This document shows positions 1-13,139 of a stretch of 64,000 bases of DNA, one piece after another. The stretch covers positions 51,978,600-52,042,599 of the forward strand of contig RSEF01000031.1 in the NCBI GenBank assembly GCA_003993805.1, in the 5' to 3' direction. A model generated the notes under the pieces. That model did not search any database and was not told the DNA's origin. It worked only from the letters and a program-made list of their open reading frames with translations. The position numbers and the translations under genes are program-made. Every line of letters starts with the position of its first letter. Position 1 is the stretch's first letter. This stretch comes from Himantopus leucocephalus. Lineage: Eukaryota; Chordata; Aves; Charadriiformes; Recurvirostridae.

Positions 1-60
1 ATGCAGCCCAGGATTCCATTGGCCTTCCTGGCAGCAAGGGCATTTCTTACCACCTCGCTG
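1..60 (-). mobile_element. CR1 LINE fragment cut by the window edge
   Basis: The first ~60 bases closely match the stretch at 43379-43430 inside the large CR1 copy (both read ATGCAGCCCAGGAT then a CCATT.GCCTTC core and CAAGGGCAT). They come from the reverse-transcriptase part of a CR1 LINE lying on the minus strand. The match fades after about base 55, and the rest of the element lies left of the window if it exists. This is seen directly by internal comparison; the CR1 family name is established knowledge. Confidence 0.75.
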
Positions 61-3000
61 GCTGGACAGCACAGTTTCTCAGAGATTGGCTGTTTTAATG
101 GAGGCACAGTTTTTTAATGCCAATCTACAGTGATTGTAACTGTGTCACTATTTTAGGTAAGTAGTTAGCTGTCACATACATTACAGAGGCTGTAATCAGA
201 TCTTTGACTGCATGTCGAAATATCTCAATGCATTGCATAAGAAAACACACGAGACAATGTCTTTTCAGCCACTGTTTTTCACTATCATGTTTTGGTCAAT
301 GGAGTTGAAAGACTCCTATGTTTCACTGCCAGTCTTTTGACATAACTTATTAAGGCAAAGCTTACGTCTTGTGGACTGAAACATCTCAGATCTTTAAAAC
401 AAGATTAGAGATTAAAGGTAGGCAGTGCTTCACGTAGAACTGATGGTTCTCCTATGGTTCAGCTGTTGAGTAAGTTTCTCTTGCTGAGGTGCAGCAGTCA
501 TCACTATTCTATTTCTTTCTGGTTTAAGTGATATAGATACTTTACAGTTTTGGATGATATGTTTTGTAAGTAGGTAAATTAGAGATATGAAGTAGCTTGC
601 AAAGTCCTCAAAGGAAGGGCTGGATTGTTGTTTTACATCTTAAGGTCCAAGATTACCATAGGAAGAATTTGAGGAAGTTAATTTTTTCAAGGCTTTCAGC
701 TTTATAAAAAGCCTGTTACTTTCAGACACGTACATTAAATAATTGCTGGTTTTAAAAACAAGTATCAAGACATATTTGTCTTAACAGCATTTTTCTAAAG
801 AGGTAAATTTTTTGTAATCAGTCTTTTCATCAGTTCCATACTGCTGCTTACAAAATAATGTGTAATTTCATTTTTATTTGTCTTATTGTATTTTGAATAG
901 AACTTAGATACAAAATATGAATAAGAGAATAATATAGTCAAACCATGAAAGAAAAGTTAACATACACACAAATACGAGGTGGTAACAAAATCTATATTAT
1001 TAGCTGTAGCAGCTTTACATTCTAGCTTTCTCTGCTGTTGAGGTCACCTTTGTAAAGAATATAAAATGCAAGAAGGAATTTCATCTGTTTATGCAGTTGG
1101 TTTAATGAGAGTAAGAAAATGGACAGCATAAACATTACAGGCCTGAAACTAAAATAATCTCATTTTTTTCAGAATTTTAGAAATCCTAAGAGATACATTG
1201 TACCATGAATGTTACTGTAGGTTATCGCAAGCATTGCAGGAACATGCAAAAAAATAAATAGCCATTTTTGGTCAAACCTCTTGTTTCTGTTCAAGATAAA
1301 GTTATCAACACATTCTTTGCGTGAATCTTTATGGGTTTTTTTCAGTTAGATTGTATTTAGCAGTTTAAAAATTACTAGAAAATAAACTATTAATATTTAT
1401 GGTTAAATTGCTGTTTATTAACACAGTAGTGCTGAGGCTTCATGACTTCATGAAATTGTCTGTAGATCATGGGAAATTTTTGTAATGTTTCCTTTTTGGT
1501 AGGTCAGCTCTCATGAAATAAAACAAAATGTTTGTTTCCACATGGGAGAAAGTGTAATAAGGAAAAGGCCTGTGGGAATTATAGTGGTAGAAGTCTTTCT
1601 CAAAGATTTCTTACTACCCGAAGTGTACAGCAGGTCCTCTGACACACAGGTTTCCAAATTATATGACTGATTTTGTATAAATGTCCTCTATATTCAGCAG
1701 TCAAGCTTTTTAATGAATATACATGATAATAACAAAGTAATATTATGTTCGTGCTTCTGTCTTCAAAAAACAGTGGAAACAATTATTTCATTACTTCTAA
1801 AACAGTCTGTTCTTAATAAAAGACATGTAAAATCTGATTCTAAAAGTGGATATCCTTGAATATGAGGATCTTAAGCATAAGTAACATGAGGTTTAAAGAT
1901 AATTTCACTTTATAGCTTAGCAGTTTAGTTTAACCAATCTCATTGCCATTTTATGGCTGTTCCATATGCTGTATGAAATATATTGAAACAGTGCTTGTTA
2001 GAAACTGAAAGGAGTTAGAAGATCATCCTTCAGCTTACTCAAAGTAATCTTCGGCAATGGAAAATGATATATGGAGACAGCAACCCTCATTTTGATACTG
2101 TGCTTTTCAAAATAATGTCGTGTCAGTATGACAGTGCTTACACTGTCAGTTCCATTATAGTACTTGGTTTGTAACTGTTTGTTCATTGATGCAACCACTT
2201 AAAAAGCAGTCTCTCCACATGATTAAGTTATTCCTAAAAACTGTCATTAACTTAGTAAGTAAGAGCACCTAGGAGTTCTCAAATTGAGACTGTCTGTCTA
2301 CAGTGGGAATACTTACCAAATGGTATTGACATGCTGCTCCAGAAAAGCACTCCAGTGTGGGCACAGATAACATAATAGAACTTTGCTTAGTGTGTTTTTA
2401 AAAAAAAAACCAAAGCACACCAACAAAAAACAAACAAACCAAAAGCCACCCTCACCTGTAAAAAGGGAAAGCTGTTTCAGTGAAATAATTTTCACTGGCA
2501 TAATGATATACCAGTGGTACTAACTACAAGCATTGACGTGCTCACAAAGGCTCAATATACTCTTTTGTGTGGGACTAAAGATTTCTTTCTTGAAAAATTG
2601 GTCAATTTTACAAAAATCCATATAAGCATAACTATCAGATATCTTTGCTACAGAGAAAGGTTAATTTTTTCTTTGAGCTTTTATATTTCACTCCTTTTTT
2701 AGCAGTTTGGTGACTATTTTTTTTCTGTTTATGTCTAAACAGTTTCACAGGTTGAAAGAAAAGTGGAATCATCTGTGGAAGAAAAAATTGAGGCCTGTTA
2801 AATATGAGGACACTGTCTGATTTAAGTACTTTTGTCACAAACTGCTAGACACAATGAAAATATTCTGAGAAATCTTGACCTTTGTTTTTTTTCTTGGGTT
2901 TTTTAATTATTCTTCAGCATCTCCTAATGACCACTGTCAGAGACATGGGGGCCTTCCATCTGACCCGGAACAGCTATTCTAATGTAGTACCAGGAGGCTA

Positions 3001-6000
3001 ATTTCCAACAGAATTAAGCAACTCCTGGTTAGGTTCAGCAGTGTCTCAACATTGATCACCTAAACTGATCACCTAAAACATTAATTGTATGCCTCACCTT
3101 GTCATTAAAGTTTAGAGTTTCAGAGGATGTTTCAGAAAACATACATATGGAGCACAGAACCAGTTAACTATAGTAAAGAAGGAAAAAGCATTAAGTACTT
3201 AACTATGCCTGATTTCCCTGGTTTACTCCAGATCTTGTATTCCTGGTTTAGATAGGGTTTCATGGTTGTATTTTTCCATTGACTGCATGTGATTTTAAGA
3301 CCATTTACACTGCCATTGTACTTGTATAGTGTCAGTTGATAACATCTGGGTTGATGCCTCAATTTGTTCAAAAAAAGGAGCTTATTTCCTGCACTGAACT
3401 TACTAATATATATTTGCAGTTAAACCTTAATGAAAAAGGATTATTTGGGTGAAAAAAGGAATTTAGTACTTTATATGACTTTTTGTAGTTGCACTTTCAA
3501 GAATAAAATTCATTAAATAATAATATTAAGCACATTTTTCACATTTTAAATTTTGATTGATATATTTTGTTTACAGTTTTTAAAACTTCAGCAAATTTCC
3601 CTTCTAAAAAAGGAAATCAAAGTCACATTTTCCCTACGCTGATACAAATTATAGTTTTAAATACTAGCCTACATAGGGAGAATAATTTTAATCCTATTTG
3701 GCAGAAATCTTTTATTTAAAATGATTGCTTTCTAAACTCAGATAATATAGAATAAAATGGGGTTTTTTTCAGTGGCAGCCAAATTCCTAAATATTTCATT
3801 TAATGATGTAATACCTGTAAAGGAATAAGAATCTATAGTTAACCATGTTCATGCAATACTACATGTTGACAAAAATCTTAAAAGAAATAGCAATGTTCTT
3901 GAGAACATGTTTACCTACAGTATGCTTTAAGTAAACATGATGAAAATATTTTTATTCAATGAAAAACAGTTTTAGTCCTCATTCAACGTTTACTTTATTG
4001 GAGTAAAAGGATTAGATAAAATGAACACACATCATGATTTGTACCTACAGGGAGGGCCACTGAAATTTATCTGCCTAATCCCCTTATCAGTGTTGGGACA
4101 AATTACCAAATATCTGGTCTTGAGAAAGCTGCAGCCTATTCATAGCTTGTAGTTTATTGGCTTCCACACAGATTCCTCTGTCAATGATGAGTGTAACAAC
4201 TGGTTCCTAATTGGAGCAGATTGGCACAGACTAACAACAGTAGTCCCTTTTACGGTGCACAGTGGTATTGGGTATGATTGAATGAGGCACATCAGCACAC
4301 CACACTAAAAGCCTTTGATAGTGTCCCAGGAGTCAAGGTGTATGAACAAGGCATTCAGTTTCATAGTCTTGAGAACAGGTTTCACAAGTTAAAAGACAGA
4401 CTCGGATCTTTTGTCAAGTTCAGAATTGGTATTCACGGCTGGACAGTCCCTTCGGGAACCTGAGTGGGCCACAGGCAGAGAGCGATTGTTTTTCATGGAG
4501 GTCCTTTGTGGTCCTGATAAGGTCATTGGATGGTGGGAAGATACTTGTTTCAGCCCACTTCATTTTGAACTCAGTCATGCTCAATAAAATCTTCACACTT
4601 TTGCTTCAATTTTATAGAAGTGTTTTACAGGCCACCCATGTATTCATAAGTTTTAAAACTTCTTATATATTTTAGCATTAGTTGTAGTTAACTGAATTTG
4701 GTTTTTGAAGATAAAGCAGCTGTAAAATTTGGTGACTTCATTTTGATAGAGTAGATGTACTGTGAATGGTTTACCTCATGTCTTTTAAGCATAAAACAAA
4801 TACACCCATAATTCTTAATGAATACAAATAAATATGGGAAAATAAGCTGTTCAAAATGACCTACTTATTTTGATTAATTTTTTTTTAGAAGTTGTATAGT
4901 CATAGTTTTGGAAACAATTTATGTATTTTTTTTGTGACATTCAAAATGCTACACTTCTTCTGCACTTACATTCTTATGATTGTCCTTGCATTCTATAATT
5001 GTAGTTGATGCAGTTTTCATATTCAGCTTGTTATTATTTAGTACTGTATTTTAAAGAAATAAAAGGCACAAAGCGAAACCTATCATAGACGATAAGTATT
5101 AAGGGCATTCTCAGAAAAAATATAGTTCTCTCTTTTGTGCTTGTTTTAGGTAACTTAAAAATAAAAGGAAGATGCAACTACTGTTTATCTCTGAACTTAA
5201 TTTAGTGTGATGACTTGCTTGTTTTTTTTCCATTGCTTTTTTTTTTAAATGTCAGTCCAAACTAACAGACTCAATTCCCAAAGGTAGGGATGACACTGAT
5301 TTACTTTATTGCTGTTGATCAGAATGAGACAGCTAGTAGGAATTTAAGGTAGATTGCATAACATCTGTAAAAGAATAAAATGCAAATCACTCAAACAAGG
5401 AGAAAATCCAGTAGAAAATTGAATAAATACTTCTTCCACATCCTGAAAACTGCACTGCAGGCAGAATTAAATGATGAAGTATGGTCAGTGGGTGATATGC
5501 AGAATGGTCTTTCATCTGATTTCTTGTTACAAATTGATATGGGTTAGTAGCATTTAAGATTTTTTTTAAAAAAATCATACTCAAAGCAGATTATATTTTT
5601 AATAAAAATACTTTCCTCCAAAAGGATGCCATTTCATGGAAAATGGATCTTTCCACACGGAGAAGTTACGCAGAAAATAATTAAAAACTTTATGCAGAGT
5701 TACTAATAAAAAAAAACTGGTTTTTTTTTTTTACACTGGAGGTCTGTAAATTGGTATTTTTATCACGGCTTGTAATACACTTAAAGATTTTATTTGTTTT
5801 CCAGTTTGTTTTTCTTCCCTCTCCTCTTGTTCTCTTTTGTTCTTCTGCCTGTCCTCTTTTCTAATCTTCTTTTCTTGTCTTCTTTTGCCAAAACTAGTCA
5901 AGTTTGAAAATGTTAGAGAGCAGTTAAAGAAAAAAAAGTCATACTTCATGTCTATAAAATAGGGAGGCAAGTGACAGTATAATAGGCAAGTTTGCTTTTG

Positions 6001-7192
6001 GTTGATGTCATGAAAATAGAAAGCAATATGATCAAAAGTATCTGACGTTGAAATACCTGTAAAGAGCTGAGTCTCATCTAATCCTGTAACTCTACAAAGA
6101 TGGAAAGAACTAAATTTTAATTTGTGTTAAACCTTGCATCCCATAACAGATGCAAGAACACGAGTTAAATAACTCATACACTCCAAAATAAAATTCAAAT
6201 AGTAGTGAGAATCACTTTGTACTTCAGTCAATCAAAACTGGCATCAGTCTTATTGTTGACTCTGTTTGTATTAAACCCAGATCTGCCTAGATCTAGTCAA
6301 TACTACTTTTCTAATTGAAACTATATAAAATACTAAGCATTGCTTGTTTAAAAAAAGTAGTTCTGAAATACTGAAAAGCATTTTTTTTAGGAAAGGTATA
6401 GAGTTAGATTGTTTCTAGATTTTTTGTTCATTTGCTTGTTTTCATGTAAGTGTCCACACAACTAGAAATAAAATAATTCTGGGTATTCAGTTGTTCTTGT
6501 GATTTTTTGCAACTGAAATCTCTGTAATAACGATACCAGCCAGATCTGATTTCATAAACAGGATTATGATTCTAGATGAATGTTAAGGAGTCAGTCAGCT
6601 CCTTGAAAACAAACTCTGTTTCCTTTGAAATATTCTGATGACAAAAACAAGAAAGAAAAGATCTGCTTTCTCAGCACAACTGACTCTAAAATTCTTTTCA
6701 GCATTTTCTGTGATGTCAGTGGGTCTTTAAGAAGTCATTAATATATGTTATGTATTATAAAACAACTGCTGATTGCTAAAGGAGCAAAGTGACACATTCA
6801 CCTTTGAATATGGTAGTTGATTCAGTTTATATTCTCTGCTTGAGCTAATTAAGCAACAAATGCTGGATCTTAGGTTGGATAGTGTCTTGTTCACTTTATT
6901 AAAAAGTACAAGATTATTTGAGAAGTGAGGCAGTACTTACTCTTACGGAGGATGGTACAGTCTGGCCTGAAGGAAATTTATTTTAGTTCTACCTCAACTG
7001 TATTTAAATGTTAATCCTGCAAATTCAGGCTTTATTTTGTGAGAGTAATTTAATCTATGAAGAAGAAGGACTAGTGTCACATTAATATGAAGTAGTTTTT
7101 CTTTTTAAAATATGGAATATATAAAATGCTTTTATCTACAAGTCATCGAAAAAATCCTATGATTTTTGTTTTTGTTTTTGTTTTTTTTTTAG
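61..7192 (+). other. KIAA0825: KIAA0825 intron (3' part) upstream of the first visible exon
   Basis: AT-rich, mostly unique sequence ending in a long T-rich tract and AG at 7191-7192. I looked for the start-codon exon of KIAA0825 here and did not find it, so it should lie left of the window. The intron ends in phase 2: the last base of a Ser codon opens the next exon. Small items are an A/C-rich simple stretch near 2400-2450 and a strongly pyrimidine-rich stretch near 5794-5890. A moderately GC-richer patch at about 4040-4600 has no recognisable identity. The short open frames in this stretch look like chance. Confidence 0.6.
5794..5890 (+). repeat. Polypyrimidine-rich low-complexity stretch
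   Basis: Nearly 100 bases consist almost only of T and C, with TTCT, CTCTT and CCTCTCC words and a few G. The minus strand carries an Arg/Lys/Glu-rich open frame through it (about 5731-5970), which is simply what purine-rich DNA encodes and is not a gene. No phased repeat unit is visible. Confidence 0.6.
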
Positions 7193-7361
7193 CATAGAAC
7201 AGTGTCTTAAAGACCTGCAATCAGAAGTAAATGAAATATGTACTGATGAAATACTACAAAGCACAACTGACTGCCTTCAGTGGCTGAACAACTGCAATTT
7301 TAGTTCTCTCAGACCCTCTTCTACACACCATGGAGAGCTGATGGAGTTCCTTAGGACCCTG
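7193..7361 (+). CDS. KIAA0825: KIAA0825 coding exon (first in window)
   Basis: The exon encodes residues 1-57 of the visible protein fragment. It opens with the last base of a Ser codon (phase 2) after a T-rich tract and AG, and ends in frame after CTG, followed by GTAAAA, a fairly weak donor. Peptide landmarks are EQCLKDLQSEVNEIC and STTDCLQWLNN, which match the N-terminal part of mammalian KIAA0825 (there roughly KHCIKEIQSEINK and TTTDCFEWL, from memory). KIAA0825 is a large, poorly characterised vertebrate protein; recessive variants in people are linked to postaxial polydactyly type A10. No catalytic motif is visible. The exon joins in phase to the exon at 12470, whose first codons CAA AGC lead into LLKNEQNQEE. 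Confidence 0.9.
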
Positions 7362-7412
7362 GTAAAAATTGTTTACTAACTGTTTACTAATACTTTAATG
7401 TTTGGGAAAGTT

Positions 7413-7437
7413 GGGGGGGGGGGGGNGGGGGGGGGGG
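7413..7437 (+). repeat. Poly-G tract with one ambiguous base
   Basis: A run of 24 G with an N at 7426 begins 51 bases after the exon end. The N suggests that sequencing or assembly could not settle the tract length. Such a tract can form a G-quadruplex in DNA or in the pre-mRNA, and its place close behind a weak donor (GTAAAA) means it could act as a G-run intronic splicing enhancer. The run is seen; the function is inference. Confidence 0.85.
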
Positions 7438-8663
7438 AGTTGAGGTTAATTACTTTTCTCATTTCAGTCTTCACTGTGGTGAGGATAGTTCAGAAATTTT
7501 ATTATAAGGTTAAGTACTGATGTCTGCAGTAGGTGGTTATATTTCCTTTTGATCATGCCTTAAGCAGACAAACTTGGGACAAAATCTCTTCACTATCCTA
7601 CCACATATTCTGCACTGCCAGGACTGTTTTATAAACACGTCGGTAAAAAACATGTGAAGTTACTGTCTACACCGAGGCTGTTACTGTTACTGCTTATTCT
7701 TCACTTGTATCAGTATGAATTTAATTTACCTAATACAGATTATTGTCCTCTATGCATTATTTAAGCATTAACTTCCTATCTATTTTTTCTAATTAGAAAT
7801 GTGGGAGCTACATCCATTGTCCTAGCGAGCTGTACAACTAAGCATAACCAGAAATCAAATTTCACTTCAACGAAAAATTCCATCATTTTAGAAGGCATTT
7901 TTATCCAAAATTTTTATTAAAACTTAACTTTAGAATATATGTGTGGAAATGGAAGTCTGGAAAATTGAATTGGCTAGATAAGTGAAGGATGATACCTCAG
8001 TAAATAAGAGCCTGCAAGTTTATATATAAGCTATGTATATGTGTGTTTATATGACGTACATATGTATGAGTGCCAAAACAAGTAAACAGTATCCAGTGGA
8101 TTGTTCTTTCTCACTTCCATGTCATGGTTTAGTTGTAGGACACGTAGGACATTTAGGCTAAGATTGGCTCTATTGGTAGAGGAAAACTGCTGTGGAGAAG
8201 TAGAGTATTTTCTCCTTTGGGACTATCTCCTGGCTAGAGCTCAGGCTTCATCAAATTGCCTCTCAGTTTGTTAATCCTTAAAACTGGTTGTTGATCTTTC
8301 AGCCACCCTTGAATCCACTTGATATTCAGCTTTGTTAAATGAGGAAGTCCTCTCTAGAAACACCAAGTCTTTAATGTTCATGGGGTGAAGAAGTGATTTT
8401 GTCCCCTTCTAACACAGGTGATCAGTACGAATGTTGCTGTTAATAATCACCCTACTCAAGGGTGTCAGAGACTGCTAACATGTCATATTTGATCTAGACA
8501 AAATGAGAGAATCCCAGAAATTGCTGACTTTTGAAGTCTGTTGTTATTCCCAGTTAGATCCTTACTTAAAGGCCCACAGAAGAGGGCATGGCCATGGAGA
8601 CTTACTTGTGTCCATTCCCTGCTTGCTTCCTTCTCCAAGGTCCATTCAAGCCATATACCTGAA

Positions 8664-8678
8664 CACCAGGTGGCGGCA
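8664..8678 (+). promoter_or_regulatory. Candidate CTCF-binding site
   Basis: The sequence ACACCAGGTGGCGGC fits the core of the vertebrate CTCF motif (CCASYAGRKGGCRS) at all strongly preferred positions except the first C. CTCF sites mark insulators and loop anchors. This is a motif match by eye only, with no conservation or occupancy evidence. A weaker look-alike sits near 11168-11182. Confidence 0.35.
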
Positions 8679-11600
8679 TTTGTTTGGGAAACACCAAAAG
8701 GTCTCCGTCTCTGGAATACTTCTGGTGTATCTTATACAAAAGTTGCTTTCTAGCTCTTCAGCTTCCCAGGATCTTACTGACTGCGTGGCAGTCTGGCTGT
8801 GGGCTGTAGAGTCCAGTTAAGCCTTGAGAATGGCTCTGTGGCAGGCTGCTAAACAGACAGCAAAGTGTGAGGAGCCTTAAAGTCTCAATTCTGCACAGCT
8901 TATCGGGAAAACCTCTGGAGCTTGGGAACTTGGACATCACTGTTTCCAGGCACGTGGCTTCTTAGATAATCCGGCCTGTTGTTTAAATGAGACTACAGAT
9001 GAAAAGTGTGTGTGTATTAGCATAGACAGCCCATCTGTAAGAAGTTACACTCACAGTAGATGATGTTTAGCTCCGTAAACAGGTCTGCAGTAAGCTATTT
9101 TCCATAATATTCAGCATTAATGAGATTACTATGATCTGACCTTTCTTAAATGTGTGTCTCCATCCATTGAACTAATTACTCAGTTGACTTAATTTCTCAC
9201 TTGCAGGCTTTTAATTAAGTATCATATAATACATCTTCAGTAATAGTAACCTTCCTTCTACCTCAGGACAATATTCCTGTTCATTTTTATCCCTTATTAT
9301 GTGTGTCTGGTTTGTTAGGGATTTTGTTTATCTTTTAAGCTGCTGGAACAATTAAAAAAATAGTGCAAGTTTCTGTATGTGCTTTGGCTGAGGTGCTGTA
9401 TTTAGGTTTATCGTTAGCATGCTATTCCCACCCGCTTGTGAACTCTCATGGAAATACTGAGAGGTTCTTCATGAAGCCTGAAAATGTTAATTATGTGAAA
9501 TTTTGTCATTCTGTGTACTGTTTTGTAATTCTAAATATTTAAAAGCTGACTATGTACATGAACACATCTTCTTTAAATTCTGTTCCTGCTAAACTAATGG
9601 AAAATCTTTTTTTTAACAAAATCTTTGACTTAGACGATTTGTTTATTGATGTGACAGGTAGTAGTCTGTAGTAGGTAGTACTGCAGTTGGTAGACCACAA
9701 CTGTTTTCCTGTATAATATAATCACTAACTTTCTGTGTTGGTAAGAGAACTTTTCATGCTTCTTTAAAACCTTTGGATACTAATTTGGTTCTTTTTCTCT
9801 TGAATAGTTTTGGCATCATCTTTTGAAGTATTTTTACAGATTAATTTTCAAATAGAAAAGCTTTGTCAATACAGGCAAAGTTCAAAGAGACTTGATGACA
9901 CTGTCTTTTCAGAGCTTCAAAGTTCACTTCAGGGGCTCTTTTTCTGAGTAACACTAAGTCTAAGATGGCATCTGCAAGCTCCCTGTTTTTAATGCTTTAG
10001 TTTAAGTTGCAAAGGGTTTGAAACAATACTTAGATTCTTACTGGCTTTCATGAATAAAAATGTTTCTGCTTAACCTTAAAAAGCAGCAGTAGGGATTCGC
10101 TTGGGAGACATTTTGGATTCATTGTCCAAAGACATCACTTACATTCACTGTTTTGACAGCTTCTCTTGTTTTGTTCATTTCAGAGTATAGTATTTGATTC
10201 ATAACAAAAATTAACCTTCAAACTCCAGAAGTGTACCTGGAGACTGGACTCTTCAACACAGTGGTTACTGATTAGGGTTACACACTGAGACACTTTCTCT
10301 TTGGGGACACAAAACTTTATGGAATACTTTAGTAGATAATAAAAGAAAATCAAATCAGCTTTGTGTATGTGCATATTGGTATGTATGATTTAAGATTTTA
10401 AGTAGTTATACATATTTCTGTCACATGTACGTGCTTTCATAGGATATTTGACTGATAATTTCCTTTCTTATTCTGTCTTCCACATGTGTTTCCTGCTTGT
10501 AAGTAAAAAAAAAAACATAGGAAACATTCTGAAATAAAGATGTAAAATGGAAGAAAAGTAGCTAGCCTGTTATTTTTAAGACTTTCTTTTATGGGAGGCA
10601 ATTGCGCTCTCTGTATTTTGTTCAGAATTAGCTACTGTGGTGCAAGTCTTTAGTTTTTTATTTTTCATCATGGAGCACTCCAGAGTAAAGGGCAATAAGG
10701 AAGGTCAAACTCTTGTTTTCTCCCATAAGAGTGCAACAGTTCTGAATCATCCAGAACAAAGAAAAGAAGTTCTCATGTTAAAAATTGTTGTGATTCAACA
10801 GCATGAGGGGGATGAAGATTTTGTTCTTAATTTTGTCTTTTTTGTATTTTTATCTACTATCCACTGACAAATGCTTGCTACAGTAGAAAAATGGAACATT
10901 TTGTATTGGAAATTATTATATTTAAGCAATACCATACTCAAATTTGATTTATTTCTTTCTCTTTCAAAATGGGAAAAGAAATAAAACAAATCATTTCCTC
11001 CAATACTTTAGGTTAAATAAATCTGAAGGTGGAAGGTTGCCGACAGTTTCTTTACCAGCCTTGCTTTATAGGATGGAGTATAGCTGGGAGACCCAGGTAA
11101 AGGACATGGGTGGAAAGAGCTACCCTTATCTGATTTGCCACAACTCTTGTCTGTGTTGGAGAGAAGTGACAGGAGGTGGCGGGGCAAGTGAGAGGGCTTC
11201 TAGATCCTGATTCACCTAAGCCTTGCCTACTTGGTTCCTGAGTCCCAGGAAGTCAAGAGTACCACCAATTTCAGTCAGTTTTCTTGTGACTGTGATGGGG
11301 AAATCTGTAGTCAGCTGTAGTTCAGCTGGAGGATTCAGAGCAGGTCTTTACAATTAAAAAGCTGGTGGGCCTAGGACTGTGGCCAAGGCCTTTCAGCAGG
11401 AAAAATGTTGAGGATGTGGGATATGGGTTTATGACAGGCAAGTTTTTTTTCTCTGAGAGAGGAGGGCGTTTTTGGTGTCCAGTGACCACCAGACTTTGGG
11501 ATGGTCTTCTACTCATATATTGGACAAACCTTGTTCATCTAAATGTTTCATCTCATATGTATTAAGGAAAGCTGCCGTGTGCTGTTATTTTTGTGTTGTT

Positions 11601-12469
11601 CTGGGCCAAGTAGAGAGCATTGAGCTGTGACAAGAGGACCTGCTATTTGCTGCACGGCCTCTTGAACTTGAAGCAGCTCTAAGGTCAGAGATCCTGGCCC
11701 TGGACCAAGAGGGAGTTTTTCAGGCTCAGATAAAGTAGGAACAGCACATCCGTCCATGTGGTTTCACCTCCTTTGTTAACTGCCTTCCTTCTTCTCCAAC
11801 CCATATAGCTGAGATGTATTTAAAGGTCACTATATTGTTACTGCGTCAGTCTGCATCTTGGTTTGACGGGTTGCGCAGCTTCTTATTCATCTGCCCTGTG
11901 TGATCTAAGCCTGTTCAGTTCTTAACAAGTTTTTAATTTTAGTTCTTTTAGGTGGTCCTGGGAAGATTATTTTATCCTTAGAATGGCATCTTTGATGGTT
12001 GCCTGCTGGGCCAGAACATAGAAAGCAACGACGTTTCATTTTATAAATTGCTGTCTTGGTTTTATGAACAAAACCTGTAATTATCTTTGTAAATCTTAAG
12101 TAATTTTTCATACCATCTTCCTTCAAAGATGTCTGTGTGGACCACAAGAAGCAGGCTGCCAAGGCTTACCTGATGAGCTTTCCAAAGCTTTCCTTTGAAT
12201 TGTGGGTTAGAGTTGATTGAGAAAAGAGGTTGAGGATGTAAGAAGGATGGGAAGAGGAATGTGAGTTGTTGGAGCAGGTAGACAAGAGATGGATTGGTGC
12301 ATAAACCCGTGGGAAAACAGGCTTTGTTATTTCTGTTGTTTATATAGCAATTTGTTTGAGTCTCTTATTCACTGGTAAGGTAATCAGCATTGGAAACAGT
12401 TGATACTTTAACACGAAGCTGTTCATTAACTAAACATTTCTAAAATACTGTCTGATTTACCTTTGTTAG

Positions 12470-13139
12470 CAAAGCTTGTTGAAGAATGAGCAAAATCAAG
12501 AGGAAATGATACTTCACTTCCTTCTGGATCTCTCTAGTCAGTGTGGTGTCTCATTTCCCTGTACGCCAAGTGGGACGTCTTTTGAGTTAACATCTTCCCT
12601 TCATGCCATTGAGGATGATTCAACTACGGATGTCAAATCTCTTTGGGATGACGTGAGACTGCATCTTCGACGATTTTTAGTAAATAGACTGCAAAGTCAA
12701 GGAGAAACAAATACTAATGCGTTACAACAACAAATGGAGTTTAAAACTCAGTGCATACAGCAGCTTTTGTTTCTTTATCCTGAATCAGAAGTCTTAATGA
12801 AGTATCAAAATATGCAAAATAAACTGGTTAGCGATCTTCTGCAGAACTGTATTTTGTCTAGTTGTGGTGAAACAAATTTTGATAAGGTGGTTCATGGTTA
12901 CCAAAGTTCCGTACCCACATTGTGCGCAATGATAAAAGAGGATTTGTATATACTAAGTGGAACTATTGATCCTTCTTCATCACTGAAGTTTATTAATGAA
13001 ACTTATCTGGATACCATCACTGAAGAAATGACAGTTCTTCTTGAAAGACTTTGTGAGCTGCAGTTCAAAGAAAATGCTCTACATATAGTTAAGGCAAACA
13101 AGATTTCAAAGAAGCATAGAGGAACAGTTCATGCTGTGG
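12470..13139 (+). CDS. KIAA0825: KIAA0825 coding exon (large exon)
   Basis: At 670 bases this is the longest exon in the window, encoding residues 58-280 plus the first base of codon 281. The acceptor is TTTGTTAG; the first codons CAA AGC TTG TTG AAG give QSLLKNEQNQEEM, a stretch shared with mammalian KIAA0825. Other shared landmarks are WDDVRLHLRRFLV, QQLLFLYPESEV, ETYLDTITEEM and CELQFKENALHIVK. The donor is G|GTTAGT at 13140. I chose it over a GT at 13136 because only this choice leaves the phase (one base, G) that the exon at 34950 needs (CC) to make an Ala codon and continue into SQEYHKKGRNFC. The frame has no stop inside. The protein is mainly helical in look, with no known enzyme signature. 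Confidence 0.95.

Larger units (their letters stand above)
7362..12469 (+). other. KIAA0825: KIAA0825 intron, 5.1 kb
   Basis: Phase-0 intron, donor GTAAAA and acceptor TTTGTTAG. It carries a poly-G tract close to the donor and a CTCF-like site near 8664. Two GC-richer patches (about 8500-8960 and 11030-11760) contain open frames of 60-105 codons on both strands with no family resemblance; I treat them as chance frames or decayed repeats. A short TAGTAGG-rich stretch lies at about 9656-9690. The rest looks unique. Confidence 0.8.

Noticed and set aside
5731..5970. Minus-strand Arg/Lys/Glu-rich 79-codon frame
   Set aside because: Product of a polypyrimidine tract on the plus strand, not a coding sequence.
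8503..8820. Plus-strand 105-codon frame
   Set aside because: A competing frame on the same bases and a third on the minus strand nearby look equally gene-like; no homology or splice context.
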